From assembly GCF_003048675.2 (NCBI RefSeq), contig NZ_CP060707.1, positions 1,364,001-1,428,000 of the forward strand: a stretch of 64,000 nucleotides of DNA, written 5' to 3'. This document shows positions 51,041-60,999 of this stretch, one piece after another. A model generated the notes under the pieces. The model did not search any database. It had not been told where the DNA came from and saw nothing but the letters and a program-made list of their open reading frames with translations. A program made the translations under genes and the position numbers. This DNA is from Campylobacter concisus (GTDB taxonomy: Bacteria > Campylobacterota > Campylobacteria > Campylobacterales > Campylobacteraceae). Positions within the stretch are counted from its first letter, which is position 1. Every line of letters begins with the position of its first letter.

Positions 51041-51645
51041 TTTTTATCCTTTTGATTTTGTGTTTTTAAATTTGTCTTTTGATTATCTTTTTGATTTATT
51101 GCTGGCTTTGCTGGTGACTTTGGTGCCTGCGTGTTAGCTGGCTTTGCGGGCTCAGCTGGTTTTGCAGGAGCGCTCTTATCTGGCTCTACTGCTTTTGCGC
51201 TTGGGGCGACTTTAGCAGGTTCTGGCTGTTTTTGCGTAGCGACAGGTGCTGCTGGCTTAGCCAAATTTTTAGGTGCTACTTTTGCCGCTTTTGCAGGAGG
51301 TTTCATCTGATTTGTGATGTATTCATAAAGTATAGTCGTCTCCTCGTCTGTCAAAAAGTAGCTTGGCATGACACCTTTTGGCTTTGTAAGAGCTGCTTTA
51401 AAGCTTTCAAAGTCTATATCATTTATCTTTGGTGCTCTAAGCTCATCATCGACCGTTTTGTTTGCCTTTTTATCAAAGTGCTTGTATTTAGAGATCAGGC
51501 TGCCCTCGCCCTTTGCGCCGTGACATTTGTCGCATCCTATGCCGCGTGGATTTAGGTAGAGCATCTTGGCGTACTCGGTCTTTGTGATAAAATCAGCACC
51601 AAAAATCGCCACGCAAAAAAGCAAAATCAAAAAAACAGACCTCAT
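51037..51645 (-). CDS. Monoheme c-type cytochrome with Ala/Pro/Lys-rich tail
   Basis: 202 residues: a signal peptide ([13 protein letters not shown]), one heme motif CDKCH (Cys38, Cys41, His42), a likely Met ligand in [13 protein letters not shown], and ~90 residues of PAKPAEPAK-type repeats at the end. The core is a small periplasmic electron-transfer cytochrome of the type of C. jejuni Cj0854c, as recalled. The tail is unusual and may span or bind the cell wall. Divergent from folD. Confidence 0.8.
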   Translation of the reverse strand: MRSVFLILLFCVAIFGADFITKTEYAKMLYLNPRGIGCDKCHGAKGEGSLISKYKHFDKKANKTVDDELRAPKINDIDFESFKAALTKPKGVMPSYFLTDEETTILYEYITNQMKPPAKAAKVAPKNLAKPAAPVATQKQPEPAKVAPSAKAVEPDKSAPAKPAEPAKPANTQAPKSPAKPAINQKDNQKTNLKTQNQKDKK

Positions 51646-51680
51646 AAACCTCTCTTTTAAAAATTTAATTTATTTTTAGG

Positions 51681-51686
51681 TATGAT
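51681..51686 (+). promoter_or_regulatory. Likely -10 of the folD operon
   Basis: TATGAT after a T-rich stretch (TTTATTTTTAGG), 43 bases before the start codon; this is the usual form of Campylobacter sigma-70 promoters. Confidence 0.45.
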
Positions 51687-51728
51687 ACCACCCTTGTGAT
51701 TAAAAAAGCTTTTAAGTAAGGATCAAAT

Positions 51729-52580
51729 ATGAAAATTTTAGACGGAAAAGCCGTATCTTTAAAGGTCAAAGAAAGCGTAAAAGTAAGAGCCGATGAGCTA
51801 AAGAAATTTGGTGTCGAGCCAACCTTGGCCGTCGTCTTGGTCGGCGAAGATAAGGCATCTCAAACATACGTTAGAGCCAAAGAGAAAGCCTGCAACGAAT
51901 ACGGCATAAAAAGCGTGGCTCACCGTCTAAACGAAAATACAACCCAAAACGAGCTTCTAGCACTTATAAACGTGCTAAATTTAGACGATAGCATCCACGG
52001 CATCTTGGTTCAACTGCCACTACCAAAGCACATCGATACAAATGTCGTGCTCGCAGCGATCGATCCACGAAAAGACGTAGATGGCTTTCACGCTGTAAAT
52101 GTTGGCAAGCTTGTTAGCGGGCTTGACGGCTTCGTGCCTTGCACACCGCTTGGCGTGATGGAAATTTTAAAAGAGTATGGCATAGAAGTGGCTGGGCTAA
52201 ATGCAGTGGTGATCGGCAGAAGCAACATCGTTGGCAAGCCTATGGCAAATTTACTCCTAAATGCCTCTGCAACGGTTACTGTGACGCATAGCAAGACTAA
52301 AAATTTAAAAGAAATTTGCAAAAATGCTGACCTCATAGTTGCAGCCATTGGCAAGCCATTTTTCTTAAAGGCTGATATGGTAAAAGATGGCGCGGTAGTC
52401 GTTGATGTAGGCATAAACAGACTTGATGATGGCAGGCTTGTGGGCGATGTGGATTTTGAAGAGGTCGCACCAAAATGCTCATATATCACGCCTGTTCCTG
52501 GCGGCGTGGGACCTATGACCATAGCCATGCTTTTAAACAACACCATCCTTGCTGCACAGGCAAAAAAAATTAAAGAGTGA
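51729..52580 (+). CDS. folD: Bifunctional methylenetetrahydrofolate dehydrogenase/cyclohydrolase
   Basis: 283 residues with [20 protein letters not shown], the lysine motif [20 protein letters not shown], and [17 protein letters not shown] for NADP. It interconverts one-carbon forms of tetrahydrofolate for purine, formyl-Met and related synthesis. AAGTAAGGATC precedes the start. It is followed by lepB 4 bases later. Confidence 0.97.
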   Translation: MKILDGKAVSLKVKESVKVRADELKKFGVEPTLAVVLVGEDKASQTYVRAKEKACNEYGIKSVAHRLNENTTQNELLALINVLNLDDSIHGILVQLPLPKHIDTNVVLAAIDPRKDVDGFHAVNVGKLVSGLDGFVPCTPLGVMEILKEYGIEVAGLNAVVIGRSNIVGKPMANLLLNASATVTVTHSKTKNLKEICKNADLIVAAIGKPFFLKADMVKDGAVVVDVGINRLDDGRLVGDVDFEEVAPKCSYITPVPGGVGPMTIAMLLNNTILAAQAKKIKE

Positions 52581-52584
52581 GATA

Positions 52585-53490
52585 ATGAAGAGAGCTTTTA
52601 CTAAATTTTATGACTTTTGCTCGAGCTGGACAGGCACGGTTATCATCGTTTTGCTTGTCATTTTCTTTGTAGCTCAAGCCTTTGTGATCCCGTCTGGTTC
52701 GATGAAAAATACGCTTTTGGTTGGGGATTTTTTATTTGCTAAAAAGTATGTTTATGGCATACCAACACCAAGAATTCCTTGGCTTGAGGTGAAAATTTTA
52801 CCTGAGCTAAATGACAATGGACACCTCATCACAGGTGATGGTCCTGCAAGGGGCGATATAGTCGTATTTCGCTATCCAAACGATGAGAAAACTCACTTTG
52901 TAAAGCGCTGCTTTGCAACTAGCGAGGATGAGATCGTTTTTACTGAAAAAGCCCTCTATCTGCGCCCAAAAGAGGGAGATAGCTTCATAAAGGCAAACTG
53001 CCGAGAGAATTTAAATGGCAAAGAGAGCAAATTTGGCTACTCATGCAGCGACATAGCCGAGCTTGATGGCAAACTTTTCATAAAAGAGCCGTATAGATTT
53101 AGTGGCATCCATTACGACGAAAATGTAAATTTATTTGAGCAGATGGTTTTCATGCTAAATACAAACAAATCAAACGTTTTTATGAAGCCAGCGCTCATTA
53201 GCTCACTACCGCAAAATCCAAATTTTAACTTTAATGCATTTTACGTAAAAGTGCCAAAAGATGAATACTTTATGATAGGCGACAACCGCGATCACTCAAA
53301 CGACAGCCGTTTTTGGGGAAGTGTGGCTTACAAGAACATAGTCGGTCAGCCTTGGTTTATTTATTTTAGCTGGGACAATAACTACAATGTGCGCTGGGAG
53401 CGTATCGGACGCTTTGTAGATACGATAGAAAATGATGAGTTTTTCACAAAACAAGCTCTAAAAGAGGGAGAAGTTGATGGACTTCACTAA
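52585..53490 (+). CDS. lepB: Signal peptidase I
   Basis: I choose the ATG at 52585, just after the folD stop (a longer reading would overlap folD). 301 residues: one membrane anchor (~18-33), the nucleophile Ser39 in PSGSMKNTL, the catalytic Lys in THFVKRCF, and the GDNRDHSNDSRFWG box. It cuts signal peptides from exported proteins at the outer face of the inner membrane. The region between boxes is longer than in E. coli and holds a possible cap domain. Next gene overlaps by 14 bases. Confidence 0.95.
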   Translation: MKRAFTKFYDFCSSWTGTVIIVLLVIFFVAQAFVIPSGSMKNTLLVGDFLFAKKYVYGIPTPRIPWLEVKILPELNDNGHLITGDGPARGDIVVFRYPNDEKTHFVKRCFATSEDEIVFTEKALYLRPKEGDSFIKANCRENLNGKESKFGYSCSDIAELDGKLFIKEPYRFSGIHYDENVNLFEQMVFMLNTNKSNVFMKPALISSLPQNPNFNFNAFYVKVPKDEYFMIGDNRDHSNDSRFWGSVAYKNIVGQPWFIYFSWDNNYNVRWERIGRFVDTIENDEFFTKQALKEGEVDGLH

Positions 53491-54133
53491 TTTTGACCCC
53501 ATAAAAGTCGCCACTATCGTCATCTCTTTAATAATCGCCATCGTCGGTCACGAGATCGCGCACGGATATGTCGCTTATAAATTTGGCGACAACACCGCAA
53601 AAAGCCTTGGCAGACTTAGCATAAATCCTATAAAACACATCGATCTTGTTGGCACTATCATCGTGCCACTGGTGCTTTATCTAAGCACTGGCATGATGTT
53701 TGGCTGGGCAAAACCAGTGCCTGTAAATACCTACACAGTCGTGCGAAATGGCGGATACAAGGCAGCTATCTACGTAAGTCTAGCTGGCATTTGTTACAAC
53801 ATCATCCTAGGCATCTTGTCGCTTTTTGTGTTAAAAGCTTTGCTAAACATAGAAACCTTTGAAATTTTACTTCAGTTTTTATTTACGCTTGCGCTTTTAA
53901 ATTTGATGTTAGCCATCTTTAACCTCTATCCGATCCCGCCACTTGACGGCTTTCACGCGCTCGAGTATGCGCTTAGAAATTTTGGCTTTCACGCACTGGC
54001 AGAAAAGCTTGAGGGTATCTCGCGATATGGCTTTGTCATCCTTATCATCATCCTCGTCTCGCCTTTAAAAGATACTATCTTTTATCCAACAAGATACGTT
54101 TTAGATATCGCAAGCGCCTTTATAAATAGCTAA
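53477..54133 (+). CDS. Site-2-protease-type membrane metallopeptidase (M50)
   Basis: 218 residues from the ATG at 53477 inside the end of lepB. The zinc motif HEIAH is at residues 25-29 in the first helix, and the second motif NLYPIPPLDGFHAL lies near residue 155. Six hydrophobic segments. Proteins of this class cut substrates inside the membrane, often as part of stress signalling or clearance of signal-peptide remnants. Translationally coupled to lepB. Confidence 0.88.
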   Translation: MDFTNFDPIKVATIVISLIIAIVGHEIAHGYVAYKFGDNTAKSLGRLSINPIKHIDLVGTIIVPLVLYLSTGMMFGWAKPVPVNTYTVVRNGGYKAAIYVSLAGICYNIILGILSLFVLKALLNIETFEILLQFLFTLALLNLMLAIFNLYPIPPLDGFHALEYALRNFGFHALAEKLEGISRYGFVILIIILVSPLKDTIFYPTRYVLDIASAFINS

Positions 54134-54159
54134 ATTTAGAGCAAATTTGCTCTAAATTT
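54132..54159. terminator. Bidirectional hairpin between convergent genes
   Basis: AAATTTAGAGC and GCTCTAAATTT around AAATTT. It serves the M50 gene on the plus strand and overlaps the last codons of the convergent DUF4139-type gene. Confidence 0.7.
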
Positions 54160-55537
54160 TTGGCTTTGTGATCTTATAAGAGTACTCTTTTTTAAATTCC
54201 TCTTTTGGTGCAAGACTAAATTTAAGCTCCACCTTGCCATCTTTGCTGATATCTTTTTTATCAAAGCCCTTTGTCTCGACCTTTACCGCCTCGTCAGCAG
54301 ATACTGGCACGCGATCAACCAAAGTGACATCGACACTCTTACTTGAGTTATTTTTGACACTTATTTCGTAGCCCTCTTCGCTTATGCGGTCTTTGCCAAG
54401 AAGCGAGCTCTTTTTAAATTTATTTAATCGCTCTTTTTTAAGCTCGATTAGCTCGTTTTGTCCTAAAAATAACTGCACTGGCTCATCTTTTGCTTTCATC
54501 TCAAACTCACTTGGACTACCAACACTCACACCATTAACATAAAACTGCGTTTTAGCTGGAGTTAGATCGTCATTTAGCTTAAAGCTAGCTACGTTATATG
54601 CCTTTAGTGAGCCGTAAAAATCAGCAAAAACGCTAAAATTTGCATCCATTTTTTGTGTATCGTAAGTTATATATTTGCTCTCGCCTTTTGCTAAATTTAT
54701 CCCATCTATCTTCCAAATTTTGGCAAACTCATTTTCATCTCTTTGCACGCGCATATCAGCGACCTCAGCAGCGACTTTCGCAGCTCTTAGCATATTTTTT
54801 GAAGCGCCGTAACCATCAGCCTCCGCCTCACTCTCCTCATACCAAGGGTAAAATTTACTTGGAGCAAGTGCCTTTTGATATCTGGTTGGATAGATGGTGA
54901 GCTTTAAATTTTTAACTTCACTTGCAAATGGGTTTGTGAGCAAAATTTCTTGTTTTATCAAGATATTTTTGTTTTTTGTGTCTGCATAAATTTCATTTAG
55001 CGTCTTTGGGGCCTCATCATCCATATATGAAAGCGTCGCCTCTTTTGGGTCGCAAGCAAATTTCATATCAAGCTGCAAAAATCCAGCCATCTCGCTCTTT
55101 GGCTCATTTTCTTTAAGCGCTTCAAGCTCACTTTTAGTAGCTGAAATTTTCTCGATATTTTCTAGGCTAAATTTATAAAACTCATCAGCCCTTTTTGTCA
55201 CATCGTTACTTTTGTTTTCTTCTACCAAAGCTTGCTCTATAAACCTACCTCTTGCATTTAGCGCCTCAAGCTTGTTATTTAAATTTGCGACTTCTTGCTT
55301 CCATTTTATGTAACTTGGGCTATTTTCTTCGCTGATCTTTTTTAGATAAGCATTCGCGTCACAATCCCCATTTATAGTGATGTTCTCACTTTGCACACCA
55401 TCTGGCACAAAGGCGCTAAAAGAGCTATTTGCGTCACTAAATTTTTGAGTGATGATGGTTTGATCTGTGTAGATCTCTATTAGATTTTCATTTGCAAAGG
55501 CTAGCGTAGAAGCCGCTAAAAAGAGCACTTTTTTCAC
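54152..55537 (-). CDS. Exported DUF4139/DUF4140-type protein
   Basis: 461 residues: a signal peptide (VLFLAASTLAFA), an N-terminal beta domain, a coiled-coil (~85-150, VANLNNKLEALNARGRFIEQ), then a beta-rich C-terminal half (FSVFADFYGSLKAYNVASF, SVKNNSSKSVDVTLVDRVPV). The order matches the DUF4140-coiled coil-DUF4139 proteins ('mucoidy inhibitor A'-like). Their role at the cell envelope is not clear. Single gene, convergent with the M50 gene. Confidence 0.75.
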   Translation of the reverse strand: MKKVLFLAASTLAFANENLIEIYTDQTIITQKFSDANSSFSAFVPDGVQSENITINGDCDANAYLKKISEENSPSYIKWKQEVANLNNKLEALNARGRFIEQALVEENKSNDVTKRADEFYKFSLENIEKISATKSELEALKENEPKSEMAGFLQLDMKFACDPKEATLSYMDDEAPKTLNEIYADTKNKNILIKQEILLTNPFASEVKNLKLTIYPTRYQKALAPSKFYPWYEESEAEADGYGASKNMLRAAKVAAEVADMRVQRDENEFAKIWKIDGINLAKGESKYITYDTQKMDANFSVFADFYGSLKAYNVASFKLNDDLTPAKTQFYVNGVSVGSPSEFEMKAKDEPVQLFLGQNELIELKKERLNKFKKSSLLGKDRISEEGYEISVKNNSSKSVDVTLVDRVPVSADEAVKVETKGFDKKDISKDGKVELKFSLAPKEEFKKEYSYKITKPKI

Positions 55538-55646
55538 ATTTTCTCCTTTAAATTTTTGGTAAATTATAGCTTCATTTTGGCTGAGAGTAAAATTTTATTT
55601 TAATGCAACTTTGACTATAATCAACAAAAAATTTAACGGACTTTTC

Positions 55647-56090
55647 ATGAAGATAGACAAAGTTTTCTTAGCTAGCGATCACGCTGGTTTTGAGCTAAAA
55701 AACGAGCTTAAAGAGGCTATTAAAGGGCTTGGATACGAAGTGGTTGATCTTGGCACAAACGATAAAAATAGCGTTGATTACCCTGATTATGCGCATTTGC
55801 TAGTAAGCAAGCTTGAGCCTAACTGCTACGGCGTGCTAGTTTGTGGCACTGGCATAGGCATATCGATAGCTGCAAACAGGCACGAAAACGTAAGATGTGC
55901 CCTTTGTCACGACGAATTTACCGCTAGACTTGCAAGAGAGCACAACGACGCAAACGTGATCGCTTTTGGCGCAAGAGTTATCGGTGCAGGCGTGGCTATC
56001 TCGGCGGTTGAAGCCTTTTTAAAGACTGAGTTTGCAGGCGGCAGACACGAAAGAAGAGTCAAAAAAATAGAGCTTGAGGCAGGCAAATGA
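55647..56090 (+). CDS. rpiB: Ribose-5-phosphate isomerase B
   Basis: The ATG at 55647 (MKIDKVFLASDHAGFELK) gives 147 residues, the family length; the longer reading adds an unlikely leader. Active-site Cys in VCGTGIGISIAANR, plus HNDANVIAFGARVIG. It interconverts ribose- and ribulose-5-phosphate. First gene of a run with a coiled-coil gene, apt, dedA, pepA and ychF, matching C. jejuni Cj0925-Cj0930 as recalled. Confidence 0.95.
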   Translation: MKIDKVFLASDHAGFELKNELKEAIKGLGYEVVDLGTNDKNSVDYPDYAHLLVSKLEPNCYGVLVCGTGIGISIAANRHENVRCALCHDEFTARLAREHNDANVIAFGARVIGAGVAISAVEAFLKTEFAGGRHERRVKKIELEAGK

Positions 56091-56419
56091 TAGGCGAGTG
56101 GATCGTTTTTACCGCTCTTGTTTGTGCTGCGATCTACCTAACCGTCATGGTTTTTTACTTCAAAACGCTTCTAAAAAAAGAGCGTGCGACAAAAGATTTT
56201 ATGAAAAATAACCTCCAAGATACCGAGGTCGTCATAAGAAAATTTCAGATCCAACTTCAACGAAGTCTAGGCAACATCGACATTTTGACGGACGAGCTAA
56301 ACAAAACCAAAAACGACGTAACCTCACTTCGCACAAGAAATTCCCAGTACCGCCTAGAAAACGACAAGCTAAGACAACGCATACGTGAGCTTGAGGGCAA
56401 GATCGAAGCGCTACTATAA
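56087..56419 (+). CDS. Membrane-anchored coiled-coil protein, 110 aa
   Basis: It overlaps rpiB by 4 bases (ATGA). One N-terminal membrane helix ([20 protein letters not shown]) is followed by a long coiled coil ([39 protein letters not shown]). The C. jejuni equivalent by position is Cj0926, a hypothetical. A structural envelope role is possible, not shown. Confidence 0.8.
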   Translation: MIGEWIVFTALVCAAIYLTVMVFYFKTLLKKERATKDFMKNNLQDTEVVIRKFQIQLQRSLGNIDILTDELNKTKNDVTSLRTRNSQYRLENDKLRQRIRELEGKIEALL

Positions 56420-56439
56420 CCTCAAATTTAAGGAAATTT

Positions 56440-56988
56440 ATGAAAATTTTAGATCAAAAGGGCAAAGAATTTTTACTAAACTCTATCCGCTGCATAAACG
56501 ATTTTCCAAAGCCTGGCATAGTTTTTCGCGACATCACGACGCTACTAAATAACAAAGAGGCATTTAACTTTTTGATAGATCATTTGGTGGCTAGATATGA
56601 GGACGCAAATATCGACTATATTGCTGGTATCGAGTCACGAGGCTTTATTTTTGGTGCGGCGCTTGCAGCAAAGCTAAGGCTGCCTTTTGTGCCTATTCGC
56701 AAGCCAAAAAAACTGCCTTTTATCACGCTTTCTCAAAAATATAGCCTAGAATACGGCGTAGATGAAGTGCAAATTCACATCGATGCTTTTGGAGAAAAAG
56801 CAGGCGCTAGAGTGCTTTTAATGGACGATCTCATAGCCACTGGAGGCACTGCAAAGGCTTCAGTTGAGCTTATCAATCAAACTAACGCAACCTGCGTAGA
56901 AGCTTGCTTTCTCATAGATCTAGTCGATCTAAAAGGTAGCGAAAAGCTAAAGTCGCTTACTAAAATTTACAGCGTTTTAGAGGTTTAG
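56440..56988 (+). CDS. apt: Adenine phosphoribosyltransferase
   Basis: 182 residues with [33 protein letters not shown] and the PRPP motif [13 protein letters not shown]. It makes AMP from adenine and PRPP in purine salvage. AAGGAAATTT precedes the ATG; dedA follows one base after the stop. Confidence 0.96.
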   Translation: MKILDQKGKEFLLNSIRCINDFPKPGIVFRDITTLLNNKEAFNFLIDHLVARYEDANIDYIAGIESRGFIFGAALAAKLRLPFVPIRKPKKLPFITLSQKYSLEYGVDEVQIHIDAFGEKAGARVLLMDDLIATGGTAKASVELINQTNATCVEACFLIDLVDLKGSEKLKSLTKIYSVLEV

Positions 56989-56989
56989 A

Positions 56990-57595
56990 ATGGAAGAGTT
57001 TTTTATAGAACTGCTTAAAGAGTACGGCTACATCATACTTTTTGTCTGGTGTATCATGGAGGGCGAGATGGCCTTAATAATGGCTGGAATTCTCGCTCAC
57101 ACCACGCACATGCACATCGCGCTTGCTATCTTTGTGGCTGGACTTGGAGGCTTTGTGGGAGATCAAATTTACTTCTACCTTGGCCGTTACAATAAAAAAT
57201 ACATCGCCAAAAGGCTTCACACGCAGCGGAGAAAATTTGCAGTGGCGCATATAATGCTGAAAAAATACGGCTGGCCGATCATCTTTTTGCAACGCTATAT
57301 GTATGGCTTTCGTGTCATCATACCGCTTTGCATAGGACTTACCGGCTATGATGCTAAAAAATACGCCTTTATAAATTTGATCAGCGCTTGGTGCTGGGCG
57401 GCGATCACCACCATACCTGCTTGGATACTTGGCGAGCATATATTAGTGCTGCTTCAAAAAGCAAAAGAGCACTGGTATGTCGCTATCCCAGTGGTTGCTA
57501 TATTTATGGGGCTTTTGATATATACATTTAAGCGCATCGAAAATAAAATTTTAAACGAAAGGAGAGACAGAAGACATGCAGTTTCAAATAGTTGA
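56990..57595 (+). CDS. DedA-family membrane protein
   Basis: 201 residues with the DedA signatures EGEMALIMAGILAH, GGFVGDQIYFYLGRY and RYMYGFRVIIPLCIG, and four to five helices. DedA proteins move undecaprenyl phosphate or phospholipids across the inner membrane, or maintain proton balance. It overlaps pepA by 20 bases. Confidence 0.9.
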   Translation: MEEFFIELLKEYGYIILFVWCIMEGEMALIMAGILAHTTHMHIALAIFVAGLGGFVGDQIYFYLGRYNKKYIAKRLHTQRRKFAVAHIMLKKYGWPIIFLQRYMYGFRVIIPLCIGLTGYDAKKYAFINLISAWCWAAITTIPAWILGEHILVLLQKAKEHWYVAIPVVAIFMGLLIYTFKRIENKILNERRDRRHAVSNS

Positions 57596-59027
57596 TAAAA
57601 AATTAAAAGATATAAAAGCTGATATTGAACTAATTTTCGTAGTAGATAAGGAGTTAAAACATAAATTTATAGGCGATAAAGAGGCTATTAAATTTAACAA
57701 TTACAAAGGCGATAGCGTCCTTGTCCTAAGCGAGGCAAAAAGAGCTTACGTGCCACTTTCTAAGCTTGATCTTGACGAGCTTAGGGTTGCAGCTGCTAAA
57801 GCTTATAACGCACTAAAATCACTAAACATCAAGAGTATAAAGCTAGCTTCTTACGTAGCGGAGTACCAAAGGCTAAGCTTTGAGGCGTTAGCTGAGGGCT
57901 TTTTGCTTGGAAGCTATGAATTTAACAAATATAAAGAAAAAAAAGAGAAATACACCCTTAAAGAGATCATCTTTTCTACTGAAGAATTTGCTGGCAAAAA
58001 AGTCGATCTAAAAGCTGCAAATGAGGGCTTTAAAGAGGCAGAGATAATAGCAAGTGCTACAAATTTCACAAAAGATATCGTAAATGAAATTCCAGAAATT
58101 TATACCCCACAAAAGATGGCCGAGGACGCTTTAAATTTAGCCAAAAACATCGCAAGTATAAAGTGCGAGGTCTATGACGAGAAATTTCTAGCTAAAGAGA
58201 ATATGAACGCATTTTTGGCGGTAAATCGCGCAAGCGTGCATAAACCAAGGCTCATCCACCTAACCTACAAGCCTAAAAAGTCTAAAAAACGCATCATCTT
58301 TGTCGGCAAAGGGCTAACATACGATAGCGGCGGCCTTAGCTTGAAGCCGGCTGATTATATGCTTACTATGAAATCAGACAAAAGCGGTGCAGCAGCAGCT
58401 CTTGGCATCATAAAAGGTGCAGCGGAGCTAAATTTACCATTTGAAATTCACGCCATTTTGGGTGCGACTGAAAATATGATCGGTGGCAACGCTTATAAGC
58501 CTGATGACGTGCTTATTTCAAGAAGTGGCGTTAGCATAGAGGTGAGAAACACTGACGCAGAGGGGCGTTTAGTGCTGGCTGACTGCCTAAGCTACGCACA
58601 AGACTTTAAGCCAGACATCCTAATCGACATGGCAACCCTAACTGGCGCTTGCGTCGTGGGACTTGGCGAATACACAACAGGCATCATGGGCAACAGCGAG
58701 AGCCTAAAAAGCGAGTTTAAAAACAAGATAAAAGATAGCGGCGAGTTAGCGACTACGCTTGATTTTAACCCTTATCTTAGCGAGCTTATCAAAAGCCAGA
58801 TCGCAGACGTTAGCAACTGCGCCTCAAGCAGATATGGCGGCGCGATCACAGCTAGCATGTTTTTAGCTAAATTTATCAAAGATGAGTATAAAGATAAGTG
58901 GCTACACCTTGATATCGCAGGCCCAGCATACCGCGAAAAGGCTTGGGGATACAACCAAGCAGGTGCGAGTGGGGCTGGCGTGAGAATGAATTTATACTTT
59001 TTACAAGCACTTAGCAAGGAGAATTGA
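57576..59027 (+). CDS. pepA: Leucyl aminopeptidase (M17)
   Basis: 483 residues, full length. The metal-binding C-terminal domain has GKGLTYDSGGLSLKPA, MKSDKSGAAAALG and the family signature NTDAEGRLVLAD, with TLTGACVVGLG after. It removes N-terminal residues from peptides; family members also bind DNA. Start has GAAAGGAGAGACA upstream within dedA. Confidence 0.96.
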   Translation: MQFQIVDKKLKDIKADIELIFVVDKELKHKFIGDKEAIKFNNYKGDSVLVLSEAKRAYVPLSKLDLDELRVAAAKAYNALKSLNIKSIKLASYVAEYQRLSFEALAEGFLLGSYEFNKYKEKKEKYTLKEIIFSTEEFAGKKVDLKAANEGFKEAEIIASATNFTKDIVNEIPEIYTPQKMAEDALNLAKNIASIKCEVYDEKFLAKENMNAFLAVNRASVHKPRLIHLTYKPKKSKKRIIFVGKGLTYDSGGLSLKPADYMLTMKSDKSGAAAALGIIKGAAELNLPFEIHAILGATENMIGGNAYKPDDVLISRSGVSIEVRNTDAEGRLVLADCLSYAQDFKPDILIDMATLTGACVVGLGEYTTGIMGNSESLKSEFKNKIKDSGELATTLDFNPYLSELIKSQIADVSNCASSRYGGAITASMFLAKFIKDEYKDKWLHLDIAGPAYREKAWGYNQAGASGAGVRMNLYFLQALSKEN

Positions 59028-60130
59028 TGGGACTTTCAGTTGGAATAGTAGGCCTACCAAATGTGGGCAAATCAACGACATTTAACGCACTTACAAAGGC
59101 GCAAAACGCCGAGAGTGCGAACTATCCGTTTTGCACTATCGAGCCAAACAAAGCCATCGTGCCAGTGCCTGATAAACGCTTAAACGAGCTTGCAAAGATA
59201 GTTAGTCCTAATAAAATTCAATATTCAACCATCGAATTCGTAGATATCGCAGGCCTTGTAAAAGGGGCTAGCTCTGGCGAGGGACTTGGCAATAAATTTT
59301 TATCAAACATCAGAGAGACTGAGCTTATTTTGCACATAGTTCGCTGCTTTGAGGACGAAAACATCACTCACGTCGAGGGCAGCGTCGATCCAGTAAGAGA
59401 CATAGAGATCATCCAAACCGAGCTAATACTAGCTGACATCGAGCAGCTAAACAAAAAGATAGAAAAGCTCACAAGAGAAGCAAAAGCAAACGCAAAGGGC
59501 GCTAAAGAAGCGCTTGAGATAGCAAATTTACTTTTAGCTCACCTAAATGATGGCAAAAGCGCAAGTAGCTTTGAGCAAAGAGATAGCGAGGCATTTTTAG
59601 CGCTCAACAAAGAGCTAAGACTTCTAAGCGCTAAAGAGGTAGTTTATGGCGCAAATGTCGATGAAGAGGGTCTTAGCGAAGATAATAAATTTGTAAAAGC
59701 GCTAAAAGAGTATGCTAAGGCCTCAGACCACGAGGTGATCAAGCTTTGCGCCAAGGTCGAAGAGGAGCTAATAGGTCTAAGCGACGAAGAGGCACATGAG
59801 TTTTTAGCATCTCTTGGCACGAGCGAGAGCGGCCTTGAAAAGATCATCAAAACGTCTTTTGCAAAGCTAAATTTGATAAGCTATTTCACCGCTGGCGTCG
59901 TGGAAGTTAGGGCTTGGACGATCACAAATGGCTGGAAAGCGCCAAAGGCAGCAAGCGTCATCCACAATGACTTTGAGAGGGGCTTTATCAGAGCTGAAGT
60001 GATAAGCTATGATGACTACATCGCACATGGCGGCGAAAACGGAGCTAAAGAGGCTGGCAAGATGAGACTTGAAGGCAAGGACTACGTCGTGCAAGATGGC
60101 GACGTGATGCACTTTAGGTTTAATGTCTAA
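59027..60130 (+). CDS. ychF: Redox-regulated ATPase YchF
   Basis: The ATG at 59027 shares a base with the pepA stop (TGATG) and follows AAGGAG. 367 residues: P-loop GLPNVGKST (residues 9-17), switch region [13 protein letters not shown], coiled coil (~125-200) and C-terminal TGS domain. It is an Obg-family ATPase that binds the ribosome and affects stress response. It ends the rpiB operon, followed by a terminator. Confidence 0.97.
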   Translation: MGLSVGIVGLPNVGKSTTFNALTKAQNAESANYPFCTIEPNKAIVPVPDKRLNELAKIVSPNKIQYSTIEFVDIAGLVKGASSGEGLGNKFLSNIRETELILHIVRCFEDENITHVEGSVDPVRDIEIIQTELILADIEQLNKKIEKLTREAKANAKGAKEALEIANLLLAHLNDGKSASSFEQRDSEAFLALNKELRLLSAKEVVYGANVDEEGLSEDNKFVKALKEYAKASDHEVIKLCAKVEEELIGLSDEEAHEFLASLGTSESGLEKIIKTSFAKLNLISYFTAGVVEVRAWTITNGWKAPKAASVIHNDFERGFIRAEVISYDDYIAHGGENGAKEAGKMRLEGKDYVVQDGDVMHFRFNV

Positions 60131-60153
60131 ATTTAGCCCTTTTTGGGCTAAAT
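60131..60153 (+). terminator. 9-bp hairpin after ychF
   Basis: ATTTAGCCC and GGGCTAAAT around TTTTT, starting at the base after the ychF stop. Confidence 0.72.
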
Positions 60154-60518
60154 AGCTAAAATTTATACATAAAATATTCAAGCCTTGGATTGCAAGGCAA
60201 ATTTAAACTTCTTTGTTGCAAGTTAATAAAATTCTTTTAAAAATACGATAAGTCATAATCTTATGAGCCAATTCAGTCTTAAGAAAAAGTAAAGCCTAGA
60301 GAAATTTCGATAGATAAAATAATGCGCTCACTATCTCTTACAAGCTTTCACGTCTATGATAAATTTTAAATACTATGAGTTTATGGATCAAAAACTGTGA
60401 TACTGTTTTAGGTTTATATAATGAACACGTGAAAACACCACCAAAGTTTAGGCAAATAGACCAATCCTAATAAACAACATTGACCAAGTATAAAAATTTA
60501 CCTATATGCTTAGCGTAT
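60154..60518. other. Gene-free stretch
   Basis: No ORF with a ribosome site, RNA gene or clear repeat is seen in these 365 bases. The DNA lacks the AAATTT-rich look of the flanking genes, so it may be the remains of a lost gene (C. jejuni has argH here, as recalled). Confidence 0.4.
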
Positions 60519-60734
60519 TTATTTTATAAGTCTGATCGCCTCAGTAAATTTTAGCTCTTTATTTTCAAAGAGATTATACTTGGTTGCATTTCTCGCCAAG
60601 TATGACAATGTTTGAGCCAAGCTCGAAATTCCTAGACGCTCGCCCTTTTTGATATGTAAATTTTCATACTCATAAATTTGCGTGAAATTTGCCACCACAT
60701 TTGTCTGGATACGATCATCAAAGCTAAATTTCAT
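60519..60734 (-). CDS. Small orphan ORF, 71 aa
   Basis: A soluble peptide (SFDDRIQTNVVANFTQIYEY, GISSLAQTLSYLARNATKYN, KELKFTEAIRLIK) with good composition for a real protein, but the ribosome site is weak. No family recognised. It may be a remnant of a larger gene in the gap between ychF and trpE. Confidence 0.35.
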   Translation of the reverse strand: MKFSFDDRIQTNVVANFTQIYEYENLHIKKGERLGISSLAQTLSYLARNATKYNLFENKELKFTEAIRLIK

Positions 60735-60872
60735 CTTGCTAGCGGTTTAGTGTGCCTACTAAAATAGGGTCGTTACAGCTAGGATAAATTTATCTTAGCA
60801 TTAGTTATTCTTTTTAAAGCCAAACAACGCAAATTTGCTCTTGCAAATTGATTTGCCACCTTGCAAATTTAA

Positions 60873-60977
60873 TTATTTATCTTTTTGCAAATTCTTTTTA
60901 TTGTCCCTATACGCCATAAAGCATGCACATATAAAAACAAAAATCGTTATGGCTAGGATTAAATTTTGCCCTGGCAT
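60873..60977 (-). CDS. Membrane microprotein, 34 aa, downstream of trpE
   Basis: GGAGG stands 6 bases before the ATG at 60977, which lies 22 bases after the trpE stop. The product has one membrane helix (LILAITIFVFICACFMAY) and a basic tail (KKNLQKDK). Shape and ribosome site resemble small subunits or regulators of membrane complexes, but no partner is in view. Confidence 0.55.
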   Translation of the reverse strand: MPGQNLILAITIFVFICACFMAYRDNKKNLQKDK

Positions 60978-60999
60978 GAAAGCCTCCTACTTTGTAAAT

